Source of the DNA: Paenibacillus graminis
GTDB lineage: Bacteria > Bacillota > Bacilli > Paenibacillales > Paenibacillaceae
Direction: 5' to 3'
Length of the DNA stretch: 64,000 nucleotides
Assembly: GCF_000758705.1 (NCBI RefSeq)
Contig: NZ_CP009287.1
Coordinates: 6,944,001 to 7,008,000 of the forward strand
Below are positions 17,257 through 27,028 of this stretch, one piece after another. The position numbers were made by a program, and so were the translations under genes. Below the pieces are notes generated by a model, which saw only the letters and a program-made list of their open reading frames with translations, was not told the DNA's origin and searched no databases. Every line of letters begins with the position of its first letter. The first letter of the stretch is position 1.

Positions 17257-18489
17257 ATGGAAGCAAAAGGTTTTCGCAAGGCGGGTCACGCCCCGAGTTT
17301 ATTATCAGCTTTTTTGTACTTTGATGTAAGCTTTATGATTTGGGTGCTGTGTGGAGCCTTGTCGCTCTATATCACCAAGGATTTCGGATTATCAGATACC
17401 CAAAAAGCGGCCATGGTCGCCATCCCCATCCTCGGCGGTTCGATTTTCCGCATCCCCATGGGCATTCTGGCTGACCGCATTGGCAGTAAAAAAGCAGGCC
17501 TGCTCGGGATGTTCCTCACCATCATTCCCCTCCTATGGGGTTGGCTGGGCGGAACCAGCCTGCTGCAGATGCATATGATCGGCTTCCTGCTCGGCTTTGC
17601 AGGCGCAAGCTTTGCCGTATCCCTCTCCCTCGCCAGCCGCTGGTACCCGCCGCAATATCAGGGACTCGCGATGGGCATTGCCGGAGCCGGGAACAGCGGA
17701 ACGGCGCTGGCGACCTTTTTCGGACCGCAGATCGCCCAGGCTTATGGATGGCACAGCGTATTCGGGATTGCACTGATTCCCCTGGTCCTCGTTATGATTA
17801 TTTTTGCCATATTGGCTAAAGACGCCCCAAATGCCCCAGCCCCCAAGCCGCTTAAGAACTATCTCAGCGTCTTCAAGCATGCCGATACCTGGTGGTTCTC
17901 GATATTCTACGCCATTACCTTCGGCGGATTTGTCGGGTTCGCCAACTATGCGAGCATCTTCTTCTATGATGTGTACGGCGACGGCGTACATTCCGGAGGT
18001 CTGACCAAAGTCCAGGTGGGCTATCTGGTCACCATCACAGTCGTCGCAGGCAGCTTCTTCCGGCCTTTAGGCGGCTGGATTGCGGACCGGATTGGCGGCA
18101 TGCGCCTCCTTCTGGTTTTGTACGGAATCATTTCCGTATGCGCGTTTGCCATTGCGTCTATGCCCAGTTCATTCCTGGTGATGCTGCTCTATACCAGCGT
18201 GATGATGGCCTGCCTCGGAATGGGTAACGGCTCGGTCTTCCAGATCATCCCCCAACGCTTCTCCAGTGAAATCGGAGTCATTACCGGAATTGTCGGCGCT
18301 GCCGGAGGGCTTGGCGGATATTTGCTCCCGACCTACGTTCTCGGCCCGCTGAAGCAATCCACAGGCTCACAGGTTACCGGATTTCTGGTGGTCGGCTCTA
18401 TCGTGCTCCTGACAACCCTGATTTTCTATGCTGTAACCAGATCGTGGAGAAAGTCCTGGGCCAAAGCGGAATCCGGGGTTAACTACTAA
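17257..18489 (+). CDS. NarK/NasA-type nitrate/nitrite MFS transporter
   Basis: 410 residues, twelve helices, nitrate-nitrite porter family. The MFS motif GILADRIGSKKAG (about 72-84) and the family glycine-rich signature (ASRWYPPQYQGLAMGIAGAG, NSGTAL) are clear; a second ADRIGGMRLL motif opens the C-terminal half. It should import nitrate for assimilation. AAAAGGAGG precedes the ATG and the nitrate reductase follows 37 bases later, so the two are co-transcribed. Confidence 0.9.
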   Translation: MEAKGFRKAGHAPSLLSAFLYFDVSFMIWVLCGALSLYITKDFGLSDTQKAAMVAIPILGGSIFRIPMGILADRIGSKKAGLLGMFLTIIPLLWGWLGGTSLLQMHMIGFLLGFAGASFAVSLSLASRWYPPQYQGLAMGIAGAGNSGTALATFFGPQIAQAYGWHSVFGIALIPLVLVMIIFAILAKDAPNAPAPKPLKNYLSVFKHADTWWFSIFYAITFGGFVGFANYASIFFYDVYGDGVHSGGLTKVQVGYLVTITVVAGSFFRPLGGWIADRIGGMRLLLVLYGIISVCAFAIASMPSSFLVMLLYTSVMMACLGMGNGSVFQIIPQRFSSEIGVITGIVGAAGGLGGYLLPTYVLGPLKQSTGSQVTGFLVVGSIVLLTTLIFYAVTRSWRKSWAKAESGVNY

Positions 18490-18526
18490 TAAGCTTATAT
18501 AGAGTACTTCGAGGCGGTGAACTCAC

Positions 18527-21500
18527 ATGACAACCAAAGTTAAAAGCGTCTGTCCATATTGCGGGGTTGGCTGCGGGATCGTACTCGAAGTGTCGGGTAA
18601 CCGCGTAGTCAACATCACCGGAGATAAAGAGCATCCGGCCAATTTCGGCAGGCTGTGCACCAAAGGCAGTACGGCCGCAGCCGCACTCACGGAATCGGGC
18701 CGGATGGAATATGCCTACAAACGCCAGGATCGCAGAGCCGAGCCTGAACGAGTGAATATAGATGAAGCTATTCGTGATACCGCGCAGCGGCTGCGGGCCA
18801 TTCTGGAGGAACATGGCCCGGATGCCCTGTCCGTGTACGTGTCGGGTCAAATGTCGCTGGAGGCCCAGTACCTGATCAACAAGCTGGCCAAGGGCTTCAT
18901 CCGCACCCCGAATATTGAGTCTAATTCACGCTTATGCATGGCGGGCGCCGGGAACGGCTACAAGCTCTCCCTGGGAGCGGATGGGCCTCCGGGTTCTTAT
19001 CAGGATATAGATAAGACGGATTTATTCTTCGTCATCGGCGCCAATATGGCCGATTGTCATCCGATTCTGTTCCTTCGGATGATGGACCGGGTCAAGGCCG
19101 GAGCCAAGCTGATTGTCGTAGACCCCCGGCGGACGGCCACTGCGGACAAAGCAGACCTGTTCATGCAGATCAGGCCCGGAACGGATCTTGCCCTGCTGAA
19201 TGGACTGCTGCATCTGCTTGTTAAGAACGGCCATACCGACCCGGACTTTATCGCCCGGTTCACCTCCGGTTTTGAGGGCATGAAGGAATTCCTGGAGGAC
19301 TATCCGCCGGATAAAGTATCCGGAATTACCGGCATTCCGGAAGCCGATATCCGCCAGGCGGCCGAGTGGATTGGCGTGGCTCCGGAGTGGATGACCTGCT
19401 GGACCATGGGTCTTAACCAGAGCATTCACGGTACCTGGCACACGAATGCCATCTGCAATCTGCATCTCGCTACAGGTGCGATCTGCCGCCCGGGGAGCGG
19501 TCCCTTCTCGCTCACGGGCCAGCCTAATGCCATGGGCGGCCGCGAGATGGGCTACATGGGGCCGGGCCTGCCCGGGCAGCGCTCCCTGGTGTCCGAAGCG
19601 GACCGCAGCTTCATAGAGAAGCTGTGGGAAATCCCCCAAGGCGCCCTTCGGGCGGATGCCAGCGGCGGTACCATTTCCATGTTCGAGAACATGATTGCAG
19701 GCAAGATCAAGGCCTGCTGGATCATCTGCACCAATCCGGTAGCCACGGTTCCCAACCGCAAGAAGGTCATCGCTGCCCTCGAAGCGGCTGATCTGGTCAT
19801 TACGCAGGATAGCTTCCTGGACACCGAAACTAACCGTTATGCGGATATCCTGCTGCCCGGGGCCTTGTGGGCCGAAGGTGAAGGCGTGATGATCAACTCC
19901 GAGCGTAATCTGACCCTGATGCAGCAAGCCGTCGAGCCGCCCGGAGAGGCTATGCCCGACTGGCAGCTGATTGCCAGGGTAGCCGCTGAAATGGGCTATG
20001 CCGAAGCTTTTGCCTACAATTCTTCAGCAGAGGTCTATGCCGAAATCCAGCAGGCCTGGAATCCGAAGACCGGCTACGACCTGCGGGGGGCCACCTATGC
20101 AAGGCTGCGGGAAACGCCTGTGCAATGGCCCTGTGCACCGGATCAGCCGAACGACCGGAATCCGATCCGGTACCTGAACCGTCAGGGCGGCACCGCCCTG
20201 AGCGAGCCTTCAGAAGACCGTTCTTCGGATATTTTGTTCCCGACAGACAGCGGGAAAGCCGTGTTCTGGGCACGTCCGTATATGCCGCCTGCCGAAATGC
20301 CGGACAGTGACTATCCCTTCGTACTGAATTCGGGCCGCTTGCAGCATCAATGGCATACGCTGACGAAGACAGGCAAAGTCCCTAAGCTCAATAAGCTGAA
20401 CCCGGGTCCCTTTATCGAGATTCACCCGGAGGATGCTGAGGCGCTTGGAATCAAGGACCGCCAGCCGGTAGAGCTTCGTTCGCGGCGGGGGCAGGCGGTT
20501 CTCCCGGCTGTCATTTCAGACCGTGTGCGCCCCGGCAACTGCTTCGCCCCCTTCCACTGGAATGATGTCTTTGGTCCCCAGTTAGCCGTAAATGACGTCA
20601 CGAATGATGCCGTGGATCCCCTGTCCTTGCAGCCCGAGTTGAAATTTTGCTCTGTATCGCTGGTCAAGGCTGCGGGCCAGCCTTCCGGGGAGCCGCAGGC
20701 ACCGGATATGAATCAGAATCACTCCTCATTACCAGCCGGCGATGAGAACGCCCATCCTAAGGAGGCCGTAACGATGAAGCAGCTGGATACGCTTGCGGGC
20801 ATGTTTGGCATTGAAGCCCCGGCAGCCATGATTCTGGATAGTCATGAACAGGCTTATCTGGGCGGCTTCATCACAAGCCTGCGCACCGAGGCTGGCCGGT
20901 CAGCCTCCGGCGTTCCGGTTCTGCCGCCCACTGCACCGTTTGAACCATCCACCCGCTACTTTGTGGATGGTCTGCTGGCGGGAATGTTCTCCCGTACTCC
21001 GCTTCCCGGAGCAGAACCTCATTCCGTGCAGGCAATGCCCTCAGGCCCGGTCTCTTCAGGGGCAAACTCCGAAGAAGCTGAGACAGCAGGCAAGCTTCCT
21101 GTAACCATCCTCTGGGCTTCGCAGACCGGAAATGCCGAAGGTGCGGCCATTGACTGCGCGAAGAAATTACAGCAGGCCGGTTACGATATACGGCTCGTAA
21201 ATATGAATCAATATTCCGTAAACGATCTGGCGAAAAACCGGTTTGCCTTGTTCATCGCCAGCACCTTCGGAGCCGGAGATCCTCCGGACAACGGCGACAG
21301 CTTTTACCAGTCCCTCAAGGCAGAGAATGCACCACTGCTCCAGGACCTGCGTTATGCCGTACTTGCCTTCGGGGACTCCAACTACGATCTGTTCTGCGGC
21401 TTCGGGCGGAATCTGGATACCCGGCTGGAGGAGCTTGGCGCGTTGCGGCTGCTGGACTGTGCCCATTGCGATACGGACTTTCAGGAACAGGCGGATGCAT

Positions 21501-22756
21501 GGACAAAGGATATCTCGGGACTGCTTAGCGTGTTCGCAGACAGCCCGGAGTCCTCTGGACCAGCCGCAGCCAGCGGCAGCTCATCCACTCCCGTGCCCGC
21601 ACCCGGACCGGCTACCCCAGGCCCGGAGCAACGCGGATATCACCGGAACCATCCGGTGCCATCGCGTATTCTGTTCAAGAAATGTCTGAATAAGGCCGGG
21701 TCTGAAAAAGAAACCCGCCACTACGCCTTCGATCTGAAGTCTGCTGGAGTGCAGTTCGAAGCAGGCGATGCGCTTGGCGTATGGCCCGCCAATTGTCCCG
21801 ATTTGGTCGGCAATCTGCTGCGTACATTGGACATTGAGCCTTCCATGCGGGTAATGGTCAAGGGACAGGGCGTGCTGCCGGTCAACGAAGCACTGCGCCG
21901 TCATTATGAGATCGCCCGTATTGCTCCGGAGATGCTCCGGTTCGTCCGGGACCGTTCACAGAACAGGAAGCTAAGCAAGCTCCTTGAAAGCGGCAACCAG
22001 GCGGAACTGAAGCAATGGCTGTGGGGGCGCCAGCTTATCGATGTGCTGCAGGAGTTCCCGGTTGCCCTCAGTGCGCAGGAGCTTGTGGAACAGCTCAAGC
22101 CTTTGCAGCCCCGGCTGTATTCCATTTCGTCCAGCCCGAAGGCCCACCCGCACGAGGTTCATATCACAGTGTCCACTGTACGCTACGAGAATAACGGCAA
22201 TGCACGCAAAGGAGTATGCTCCACCTTCCTCGCGGACCTTGTTACAGAGGACACAGAGATTCCCATTTTCATTCAAAAGAATGCCCATTTCCGGCCGCCG
22301 GCAAATTCCGGTGCCCCGATGATTATGATAGGTCCGGGTACAGGCATCGCACCGTTCCGCAGCTTCCTGCAGGAGCGCAAGGCATCCGGTGCCACGGGCA
22401 AAAACTGGCTGATCTTCGGCGAACAGCGGGAGGACAGCGATTTTTATTTCCGCGGGGAGCTTGAGGCATTGCGGGAAGAAGGCTTCCTGCAGCGGCTGGA
22501 TACGGCTTTTTCCCGGGATCAGGCGGAGAAAATCTATGTACAGCACCGCATTCTTGAGCATGGGGCCGAGCTCTGGGCATGGCTTCAGGAGGGGGCCCAC
22601 TTCTATGTGTGCGGAGATGCCCAGCAAATGGCCAAAGAAGTGGATGCCGCGCTAAAGACCGTAATCCGGCAGCACGGCGGCATGACTGCGGATGAGGCAA
22701 ATGAGTATGTAAAAGAAATGTCATTAACCAAGCGGTACGCGCGGGATGTCTATTAA
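18527..22756 (+). CDS. Nitrate reductase fused to diflavin (CysJ-like) reductase
   Basis: 1409 residues. An N-terminal [4Fe-4S] domain (Cys9, 12, 16, 44) leads into a molybdopterin oxidoreductase (about 56-590) and a molybdopterin-dinucleotide-binding domain (about 595-710), the NasA/NasC/FdhF layout. A linker with a CysJ-like N-terminal segment follows, then flavodoxin (from about 857: ILWASQTGNAEG), an FAD domain (from about 1038; RLYSISSSP near 1195) and an NADPH domain (GPGTGIAPFRSF near 1270, YVCGDAQQMAKEV). One chain could therefore carry electrons from NADPH through FAD/FMN and Fe-S to the molybdenum site reducing nitrate to nitrite. No separate electron-transfer or nitrite reductase gene lies in the window. 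Confidence 0.9.
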   Translation: MTTKVKSVCPYCGVGCGIVLEVSGNRVVNITGDKEHPANFGRLCTKGSTAAAALTESGRMEYAYKRQDRRAEPERVNIDEAIRDTAQRLRAILEEHGPDALSVYVSGQMSLEAQYLINKLAKGFIRTPNIESNSRLCMAGAGNGYKLSLGADGPPGSYQDIDKTDLFFVIGANMADCHPILFLRMMDRVKAGAKLIVVDPRRTATADKADLFMQIRPGTDLALLNGLLHLLVKNGHTDPDFIARFTSGFEGMKEFLEDYPPDKVSGITGIPEADIRQAAEWIGVAPEWMTCWTMGLNQSIHGTWHTNAICNLHLATGAICRPGSGPFSLTGQPNAMGGREMGYMGPGLPGQRSLVSEADRSFIEKLWEIPQGALRADASGGTISMFENMIAGKIKACWIICTNPVATVPNRKKVIAALEAADLVITQDSFLDTETNRYADILLPGALWAEGEGVMINSERNLTLMQQAVEPPGEAMPDWQLIARVAAEMGYAEAFAYNSSAEVYAEIQQAWNPKTGYDLRGATYARLRETPVQWPCAPDQPNDRNPIRYLNRQGGTALSEPSEDRSSDILFPTDSGKAVFWARPYMPPAEMPDSDYPFVLNSGRLQHQWHTLTKTGKVPKLNKLNPGPFIEIHPEDAEALGIKDRQPVELRSRRGQAVLPAVISDRVRPGNCFAPFHWNDVFGPQLAVNDVTNDAVDPLSLQPELKFCSVSLVKAAGQPSGEPQAPDMNQNHSSLPAGDENAHPKEAVTMKQLDTLAGMFGIEAPAAMILDSHEQAYLGGFITSLRTEAGRSASGVPVLPPTAPFEPSTRYFVDGLLAGMFSRTPLPGAEPHSVQAMPSGPVSSGANSEEAETAGKLPVTILWASQTGNAEGAAIDCAKKLQQAGYDIRLVNMNQYSVNDLAKNRFALFIASTFGAGDPPDNGDSFYQSLKAENAPLLQDLRYAVLAFGDSNYDLFCGFGRNLDTRLEELGALRLLDCAHCDTDFQEQADAWTKDISGLLSVFADSPESSGPAAASGSSSTPVPAPGPATPGPEQRGYHRNHPVPSRILFKKCLNKAGSEKETRHYAFDLKSAGVQFEAGDALGVWPANCPDLVGNLLRTLDIEPSMRVMVKGQGVLPVNEALRRHYEIARIAPEMLRFVRDRSQNRKLSKLLESGNQAELKQWLWGRQLIDVLQEFPVALSAQELVEQLKPLQPRLYSISSSPKAHPHEVHITVSTVRYENNGNARKGVCSTFLADLVTEDTEIPIFIQKNAHFRPPANSGAPMIMIGPGTGIAPFRSFLQERKASGATGKNWLIFGEQREDSDFYFRGELEALREEGFLQRLDTAFSRDQAEKIYVQHRILEHGAELWAWLQEGAHFYVCGDAQQMAKEVDAALKTVIRQHGGMTADEANEYVKEMSLTKRYARDVY

Positions 22757-22886
22757 AGCAACAATGGCGGAGGGACCAGCCATTAAGCTCCAGCGATGCA
22801 TTAAATCGATGTATAAAATCTTCCGGCAACGATCACCCTACAGGTTAGCGTCCTTGCGGCGCGTTAATCACAGGAGGCGATCCCAA

Positions 22887-23111
22887 ATGGCAAAGCCGGA
22901 TAATCGGGCAGATAACGTTGAGCATTTACAACAGAGCATTCAGCACACCATGCAAAACCTGCATGAAGCTGAAGACTACTTAAACGAATTCTCTTCTGAG
23001 ATCAGCAGCCAAGAACGTGAACAAATCGAAGCAAAAAACGAACGCCGTAAAGAAAGCATTAAAGGCTTCCGCGAGGAAGTTAAAGACGAAGCCGCGCATT
23101 CCCAGGAATAG
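22887..23111 (+). CDS. tlp: Small acid-soluble spore protein Tlp
   Basis: 74 residues, Gln/Glu/Lys-rich and helical, matching Tlp (MAKPDNRADNVEHLQ ... QHTMQNLHEAEDYL). Tlp is made in the forespore and degraded at germination. ATG at 22887 is chosen because AGGAGG lies nine bases upstream and the family begins MAKPDNR; an open frame extends 47 codons further up but through unrelated sequence. Forespore (SigG) control is family knowledge and was not located here. Confidence 0.9.
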   Translation: MAKPDNRADNVEHLQQSIQHTMQNLHEAEDYLNEFSSEISSQEREQIEAKNERRKESIKGFREEVKDEAAHSQE

Positions 23112-23132
23112 TTAAAGAACGGCAGTTCAAGC

Positions 23133-23176
23133 CAAACGGCGGTCCACCCGGTTATTCCGGGCTGAACCGCCGTTTG
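23133..23176 (+). terminator. Terminator after tlp
   Basis: Long GC-rich stem with two mismatches (23133-23151 with 23157-23176) closed by CAAACGGCGGT and ACCGCCGTTTG, then a T-rich tail. It faces a convergent gene and may serve both sides. Confidence 0.75.
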
Positions 23177-23187
23177 ACTTTGTTCTT

Positions 23188-23409
23188 TTACAAATAAGGA
23201 TTCCTTGGTAATTCAGATGCCGGCAGCGTACGCGCTCCTCTCGCCGTTTCCCCGCCGTGGATAACAGCTGTATTGGAGCTGTCGTCTTCTTTTTGCAGGA
23301 TAATCTTGAATTCGCCTTTGCCGGGGATACGGATGTCGCGGGTCGAGTTTCCTGTGTCCATGCTTAACAATATTTCCATGATTTTTTCTGCCGAATGGAC
23401 CTCTTCCAT
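23188..23409 (-). CDS. Small protein of unknown function
   Basis: 73 residues, mixed charge, no signal or membrane segment. A beta-type segment (RDIRIPGKGEFKIILQKED) and a helical N-terminus (SAEKIMEILLSM) are the only features. ATG at 23409 has GGCGGTGA five bases upstream; an in-frame GTG lies three codons further up. It lies 37 bases after the YVTN propeller gene on the same strand and may be its operon partner. I do not recognise the family. Confidence 0.5.
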   Translation of the reverse strand: MEEVHSAEKIMEILLSMDTGNSTRDIRIPGKGEFKIILQKEDDSSNTAVIHGGETARGARTLPASELPRNPYL

Positions 23410-23446
23410 ATCATTCACCGCCTATTATAAGATGATGTACCGTCTT

Positions 23447-24712
23447 CTACGGATTGACGCCGACCGAGAACGGACGCGCGCCGACCGGAATGACGCTAAT
23501 CACGGCCTGGGTGACCCCATCAATGACCGACACCGTATTATCATCCTGATTAGTGATATAGATCCGGTTCGTCAATGGATTGGCCCCTGCTCCATTGGGA
23601 TTATTCCCGACCGGAATAGTAGTAATCACAGTATTCGTTAATCCGCCAATCACAGACACATTGTCGGTATCCCGGTTTGGCACGTAGATCGCATTGGTAG
23701 ATACGTTCACTCCCAGTTCAGCCGGAGTCGTGCCAACGGGCACATTTGTAATGACTGTGTTGGTTGCTCCATCAATCACAGAAACCGTGTTGCTGGTGAA
23801 GTTCGAGACATAAATCCGGTTCGTCAAAGGATTCACCCCTACTCTGAAAGGGTTAACCTGAACGGGAATCTGTGTAATTACCGTATTCGTAGCTCCGTCA
23901 ATGACAGTAACGATATCCGAGTTGAATTCAGCTACATAAATAGTATTGGTTAAGGAATTCACACCAATCCCCGTTGGAAAAGGCGACCCACCGGCGGGAA
24001 TAATAGTAGTCACCACGGTGTTGGTCAATCCATCAATAACAGTAATAGTATTATCATTAAAATTTGCCACATAGATGGCATTGGTGGCGGTATTGACTGC
24101 GGCCGCACCCGCTCCACTCCCGGCAGGAACAGTGGCCATCACCATATGGGTCGCTCCATCGATGACGGATACGTTGTTACTGTTCAAATTCGCCACATAG
24201 ATCCGGTTGGTTAATGGATTCACAGCTACTCCCGCAGGATTAACCCCAACAGGAATAGTATCAATTACCCCACCCGTTGCACCATTGATCACTGTAACAC
24301 TATTGCTGTTGAAATTGGCAACATAGATGCGATTGACAGAACCGGCGACAGCCCTGTCCTCATCGCCGACAAGCTCGGCAAAAACGAGCCTATGGGCGGT
24401 AACCAGCTGCCCGGCGGCATTTTTGCCCCATACAGAAACTTCCGTCTGCTCTGCTGCAGTACCACCCGTTGTGAAGACAAATTCATAGGCATCCAGATCG
24501 GCAAAATAGTTTCTTGTCAGCACTTCGTCAGGAGCAACAGTGAGCAGCTCGCTCACATATAACGTCCTGGTTACGGTCAAATTATACCCTTGGATTAATA
24601 TAGACGATACGTTGAGAGAGTCACGGTTATCGATCTTGACTGTCACCTGCTGAGTTGGTCTTACACCGCTGACCGCAGTGTTTTCAATGGGCCCAGTTGA
24701 TATAGTGGCCAT
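23447..24712 (-). CDS. YVTN-type beta-propeller repeat protein
   Basis: 421 residues. An N-terminal beta domain (about 1-115: VTVKIDNRDS, SILIQGYNL) is followed by seven ~42-residue repeats (NRIYVAN-x-NSN-x-V-x-VIDGATN-x-V near each start) that build a YncE/YVTN seven-bladed propeller. The nucleotide sequence is correspondingly repetitive. No signal peptide; similar N-terminal domains occur on Firmicute spore-surface proteins, so a spore coat or exosporium location is possible (inference). GGGAGG precedes the ATG. Confidence 0.8.
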   Translation of the reverse strand: MATISTGPIENTAVSGVRPTQQVTVKIDNRDSLNVSSILIQGYNLTVTRTLYVSELLTVAPDEVLTRNYFADLDAYEFVFTTGGTAAEQTEVSVWGKNAAGQLVTAHRLVFAELVGDEDRAVAGSVNRIYVANFNSNSVTVINGATGGVIDTIPVGVNPAGVAVNPLTNRIYVANLNSNNVSVIDGATHMVMATVPAGSGAGAAAVNTATNAIYVANFNDNTITVIDGLTNTVVTTIIPAGGSPFPTGIGVNSLTNTIYVAEFNSDIVTVIDGATNTVITQIPVQVNPFRVGVNPLTNRIYVSNFTSNTVSVIDGATNTVITNVPVGTTPAELGVNVSTNAIYVPNRDTDNVSVIGGLTNTVITTIPVGNNPNGAGANPLTNRIYITNQDDNTVSVIDGVTQAVISVIPVGARPFSVGVNP

Positions 24713-24851
24713 GACATTTAGATCCTCCCTTCATTAGAACTCGAACGGATTTTTCTTGGAGCTACCAATCTATTGTTAATGTATGTAAGAATTACAGTAT
24801 GGATTGGACCTCAATCCTGCATATATATGAATTCAAGAAAGGTGTGTGCTT

Positions 24852-25502
24852 ATGCTTCCTACAGGACCGGATCCGAACGCAATCCATCCGAACCCCAATA
24901 TTAAGCAAGTCCGTTTCATCAAAAATACCATCACCCGTCCCAATATCATCGCCGGAGATTACTCCTACTACGATGATCCTGACGAGTCGGTATCTTTCGA
25001 GAGCCGTGTGACCCACCATTATGAATTCATCGGGGATCAGCTGATTATCGGCAAATTCTGCGCCATTGCCCGCGGCACCGAATTCATTATGAACGGCGCC
25101 AATCACCGGATGGGCTCGGTGACAACCTACCCTTTCAACATTATGGGCGGCGGCTGGGAGAAGGCTACGCCGGAGCTGGCGGACCTGCCCTACAAGGGCG
25201 ATACCATCATCGGCAACGATGTATGGATCGGCCAGAATGCCACCATTATGCCCGGTGTAACCATTGGCGACGGAGCCATCATCGCGGCCAATTCCACCGT
25301 AACCAAGGATGTGCCCCCCTATCATATTGCCGGCGGGAATCCGGCACGCATTCTTAGAAAACGCTTCGATGATGAACTGATCGCCCAACTGCTGGAGCTG
25401 AAATGGTGGGATTGGAGTCAGGAGAAGATCACAGACAGCCTTGAAGTACTGTGCAGCAATGATCTGGAGCGGATTAAAGGTCTGGCAGGCGGCACCGCAT
25501 AG
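24852..25502 (+). CDS. Vat-family xenobiotic O-acetyltransferase
   Basis: About 216 residues with left-handed beta-helix hexapeptide repeats ([20 protein letters not shown]). It has the hallmarks of Vat streptogramin A acetyltransferases: N-terminal GPDPN, the catalytic His in [27 protein letters not shown], and the C-terminal [19 protein letters not shown]. Family members inactivate streptogramin A using acetyl-CoA; some serve as general xenobiotic acetyltransferases. ATG at 24852 follows AAAGGTG. It stands alone with a small gene behind it, not on an obvious mobile element, so it looks intrinsic. Confidence 0.88.
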   Translation: MLPTGPDPNAIHPNPNIKQVRFIKNTITRPNIIAGDYSYYDDPDESVSFESRVTHHYEFIGDQLIIGKFCAIARGTEFIMNGANHRMGSVTTYPFNIMGGGWEKATPELADLPYKGDTIIGNDVWIGQNATIMPGVTIGDGAIIAANSTVTKDVPPYHIAGGNPARILRKRFDDELIAQLLELKWWDWSQEKITDSLEVLCSNDLERIKGLAGGTA

Positions 25503-25513
25503 GATGGTGGATA

Positions 25514-25834
25514 ATGTATTTGGATTTGGAGATTGTATCCTCTATCATCCATCTTACAGATGGAGCTCAGCCGCTAAGACAACAAGCCTGGGTTATGAAA
25601 GTAGAAGACCCCTCGTACAATAAGGTAATTAATGAGTTTCACTCAACTGGAGGAGATTCTTACAGATATGCAACTGATGAAAAAGAAAATCTCTATATTT
25701 GGGTTAGCGTAGTCCCTGGAAATGCAGATGGCAGCAGTAACTCTGAAGCCTATGTTTATAGTGAACAGTCATTCGACTCAATTCAGTTTAACTACAATGA
25801 TAAAGAATATTCTTATAAACTTCAGGCTAAATAA
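25514..25834 (+). CDS. Small protein of unknown function behind the Vat gene
   Basis: 106 residues, predicted alpha/beta, with several aromatic beta segments (ENLYIWVSVVPG, SIQFNYNDKEYSYKL). No signal or membrane segment. It starts 11 bases after the Vat stop with AGGATGG ahead of it, so it is probably co-transcribed, yet its codon use is clearly more AT-rich than its neighbour. Not recognised. Confidence 0.55.
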   Translation: MYLDLEIVSSIIHLTDGAQPLRQQAWVMKVEDPSYNKVINEFHSTGGDSYRYATDEKENLYIWVSVVPGNADGSSNSEAYVYSEQSFDSIQFNYNDKEYSYKLQAK

Positions 25835-25905
25835 TTGATCATTTCAATAGTTATAACTTGGAAGGTTGGAGAACTTTCGCATACATTACGTTATATCCAA
25901 GCAAA

Positions 25906-25941
25906 AAGAGCGGTTCATCCCCAACAGGATGAACCGCTCTT
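25906..25941. terminator. Bidirectional terminator
   Basis: Perfect 15-bp stem (25906-25920 with 25927-25941) with a six-base loop, an A run on the left and T-containing sequence on the right, between convergent genes. Confidence 0.85.
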
Positions 25942-25954
25942 AGATTAACCATTG

Positions 25955-26701
25955 TCACTCTGCCAGTTCCCCCAGCCTAGCCCGCATCTCCGCATACGCC
26001 TCCGGGGTGCCGACATCATCAATAGCACCCTCCGTATAGTAGGCCCGGATCTCTTGGCGGGAATGCAGCCACTCGGGAAAATAACTCGGCGCATCCGGGT
26101 TGCCCCCTTCGGCCAGATAACGGGAAAATAGCGGCAGCGTGGACCGTTTGTAGATGTAGAGCGCAAAGACGCCAATGTTGGTCCGGGGCGCCTGCGGCTT
26201 TTCTTCCAAAGAAAGGACCCGCATCTCCGTATCCAGCTCCGCCACCCCGACACTGCGCAGCTCCCCGATATCGTCCACCGTCCGGACCAGAATGCAATCC
26301 TTATCCACCTTATGAAAATAATTCAGATACCCCTCAAGGCCAAATCCCAGCACATTATCACCTGCCAGAACCAGCAGATCATCCTGCATCTGCTCCCGCT
26401 TGATGGCAAACTGGATATCGCCAATCGCCCCCAACCGTCCCTCCGGTGAAGAGGTGCCATCGTTCAGAATACGAACTGGTTTTGTCCCCCTGTACTGGTG
26501 GTGCCACTGCTCAAAAGCCCGGAAGAACCGGGCATTGGTCACAATAAGAACCTCCGTAACCTCATCCAGCACCTCCAGACGGTCCATCAGCAAATCCAGA
26601 ATGGTACGGCTACCTTGAACCGGCAGCAGCGGCTTTGGCGTATCTTTCGTTAACGGATAGAGACGGGTCGCATACCCCGCAGCCAAGATTAATGCAATCA
26701 T
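25955..26701 (-). CDS. Sugar-phosphate nucleotidyltransferase
   Basis: 248 residues of the NTP_transferase family. The nucleotide-binding signature LAAGYATRLYPLTKDTPKPL is at residues 5-24, and the metal-binding Asp is in VLAGDNVLGF. It would join a sugar-1-phosphate to NTP; length and sequence are closest to small glucose/mannose-type enzymes lacking a C-terminal beta-helix. ATG at 26701 is chosen because the family begins MIALILAAG; an open extension upstream is not conserved-looking. A lone gene, so the sugar is unknown. Confidence 0.8.
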   Translation of the reverse strand: MIALILAAGYATRLYPLTKDTPKPLLPVQGSRTILDLLMDRLEVLDEVTEVLIVTNARFFRAFEQWHHQYRGTKPVRILNDGTSSPEGRLGAIGDIQFAIKREQMQDDLLVLAGDNVLGFGLEGYLNYFHKVDKDCILVRTVDDIGELRSVGVAELDTEMRVLSLEEKPQAPRTNIGVFALYIYKRSTLPLFSRYLAEGGNPDAPSYFPEWLHSRQEIRAYYTEGAIDDVGTPEAYAEMRARLGELAE

Positions 26702-26952
26702 CCCCTGTCCGCTCCTCTGCCTGCAAATTGTCCTTCTACTATGATACCACCGGAGACGGACAGCCAAGCCTGCTGCAACCGTCACTAATATCATTCAGCG
26801 CACCTCCACTAATCCTCTACCATTCCTTCCTATTGGAATTAGTGTTTTTTTACGTGACCTTAAACACCTGCATGATTCATATCCTTGACTGCATACCTAT
26901 GATCTTGTTCTCAAGCTTCGCGGAAAAACGATAGCGGCATGCTAAGTTTCTC

Positions 26953-27000
26953 CAATACCAAGGTCGGCCCTAATGGAAATCAGGGCCGACCTTGGTATTG
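26953..27000. repeat. Perfect 19-bp inverted repeat
   Basis: Arms at 26953-26971 and 26982-27000 are perfect complements with a ten-base loop. There is no T tract on either side, so a plain terminator is unlikely. It borders the transposase remnant and the AT-rich island. Confidence 0.6.
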
Positions 27001-27028
27001 CAAAAGTAAACAACAATAAAGGATATGA

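Noticed and set aside
19022..19927. 301-codon reading frame antisense to the nitrate reductase
   Set aside because: Produced by the codon bias of the real gene on the plus strand; no ribosome site or recognisable product.
23447..24712. Repetitive DNA that might suggest a CRISPR or tandem array
   Set aside because: The ~126-bp periodicity follows the protein repeats of the YVTN propeller; there are no short identical repeats with unique spacers.
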